A DNA stretch of 5,880 nt from an uncultured Roseovarius sp. Its GTDB lineage: Bacteria > Pseudomonadota > Alphaproteobacteria > Rhodobacterales > Rhodobacteraceae. Both the position numbers and the translations under genes were made by a program. This document shows positions 5,299 to 5,880 of the stretch, piece by piece (positions within the stretch are counted from its first letter, which is position 1; each line of letters begins with the position of its first letter). The stretch lies in the NCBI GenBank assembly GCA_913055965.1, contig CAJXKX010000148.1, positions 1-5,880 on the forward strand, written 5' to 3'. The notes beneath the pieces were generated by a model. The model was given only the letters and a program-made list of their open reading frames with translations, was not told the DNA's origin and searched no databases.

Positions 5299-5880
5299 CC
5301 ACCACCTTGCCGGTGGACTTGCGCGCGCGCAGCAATTCGAGCGCCTCACCCGCACGGTCGAGCGGCAGGACGTGGCTCACATGCGGGCGGATGCGCCCCT
5401 CTGCAAACCATCCGAACAGCGTGGCGAGGCTGTCGGTCACCACCTCGGGGCGGAATTTCAGGTAGCCGCCCCAGTAGAGCCCCATCACGCTCAGGTTCTT
5501 GACCAGCAGGTGATTGGCCGGGATCTGCGGCACCTCGCCGCTGGCGAAGCCGATGGTCAGGATGCGCCCCTCGGGGCGGCACGCCCGCATCGCCGCGGTG
5601 AACTGATCGCCGCCCACCGGGTCGTAGACCACGTCCACGCCTCCCAGCGCGCGGCACGCCTCGCGGATGTCGTCGGTTGCCGCGTCGATCAGGTGATCGG
5701 CCCCCGCCTGCCGCGCCACCTCCAGCTTGTCGGACCCGCGCGCGCAGGCGATGACCCGCGCGCCCATCAGCTTGCCGATCTCGACTGCCGTCAGCCCCAC
5801 GCCGCCCGCGGCCCCCAGCACCAGCAGTGTCTCGCCCGGCTGCAACCGCGCCGTATGGGCCAGCGCCACATGGCTCGTGC
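5279..5880 (-). CDS. NADPH:quinone oxidoreductase-like MDR protein, 5' end outside window
   Basis: The C-terminal ~200 residues of a medium-chain dehydrogenase/reductase. The frame is open to the right edge (residues TSH precede the GTG at 5869), so that GTG is internal and perhaps 120-130 N-terminal residues are missing. Numbering from the GTG: LLVLGAAGGVGL (15-26) is the glycine-rich Rossmann motif for NAD(P)H; GADHLID (56-62), GGVDVVYDPVGG (76-87) and GRILTIGFASG (101-111) follow the family order; NHLLVKNLSVMGLYWGGY (119-136) is typical of the quinone-oxidoreductase (QOR) subgroup; STGKVVV ends the catalytic fold. Members reduce quinones or enones with NADPH and use no catalytic zinc. The substrate cannot be read from this part, and the N-terminal catalytic domain is unseen. 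The stop lies inside the end of the convergent LysR gene. No clear terminator follows on this strand. Confidence 0.92.
   Translation of the reverse strand, partial: TSHVALAHTARLQPGETLLVLGAAGGVGLTAVEIGKLMGARVIACARGSDKLEVARQAGADHLIDAATDDIREACRALGGVDVVYDPVGGDQFTAAMRACRPEGRILTIGFASGEVPQIPANHLLVKNLSVMGLYWGGYLKFRPEVVTDSLATLFGWFAEGRIRPHVSHVLPLDRAGEALELLRARKSTGKVVVTPSDG

Noticed and set aside
4372..5355. Open frame of 327 codons on the minus strand covering the LysR gene
   Set aside because: Arg/His/Ala-rich antisense shadow with no recognisable family, while the plus-strand LysR protein is well conserved along its length.
1..5880. Search for tRNA or rRNA genes, insertion sequences, CRISPR arrays, att sites, toxin-antitoxin or defence modules
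   Set aside because: None seen by reading both strands; gene composition and base usage look uniform and chromosomal, with no sign of recent transfer.

Overview
This is a GC-rich chromosomal window that looks alphaproteobacterial, most likely from the Rhodobacteraceae (Roseobacter/Rhodobacter group). The taxonomic hints are the 55-residue cysteine-free L33, the style of the BAX-inhibitor-1 protein (start MAQYDTIRTSAG, then MNKVYGTMSVGM), and a DUF1127 protein of a kind common in that family. The placement comes from recognising protein families, not from a database search.

Layout, left to right. (1) The 3' three quarters of a pyruvate phosphate dikinase (PPDK)-like gene runs off the left edge and ends at 1994. 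(2) An exported SleB-type cell wall hydrolase follows on the same strand (2119-2733). (3) rpmG (L33, 2850-3017) has its own likely sigma70 promoter, a leader hairpin and a strong intrinsic terminator. (4) A convergent intergenic region (3018-3184) holds the rpmG terminator, a small AT-rich motif and a second terminator facing the other way. (5) A BAX-inhibitor-1/YccA membrane protein lies on the minus strand (3185-3964) with a recognisable promoter. (6) A small DUF1127 protein (4097-4297, minus) is divergent from (7) a LysR-family regulator (4423-5298, plus). They share an AT-rich control region with overlapping promoters and several TGAA/TTCA tetramers. (8) The LysR gene overlaps tail-to-tail by 20 bp with a quinone-oxidoreductase-like MDR gene that runs off the right edge on the minus strand.

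Most of this is ordinary chromosomal housekeeping. No mobile element, CRISPR array, tRNA, rRNA or defence cassette is visible, and the genes do not form one obvious pathway. The best candidate for something not well described is the PPDK-like protein. Its phospho-histidine domain and its PEP/pyruvate site keep every key residue I could align, but the visible part of the ATP-grasp domain has lost most of its usual nucleotide-binding residues. Next in interest are the BAX-inhibitor-1 protein without its usual aspartate pair, the LysR/DUF1127 control region, and the hairpin placed just before the rpmG ribosome binding site.
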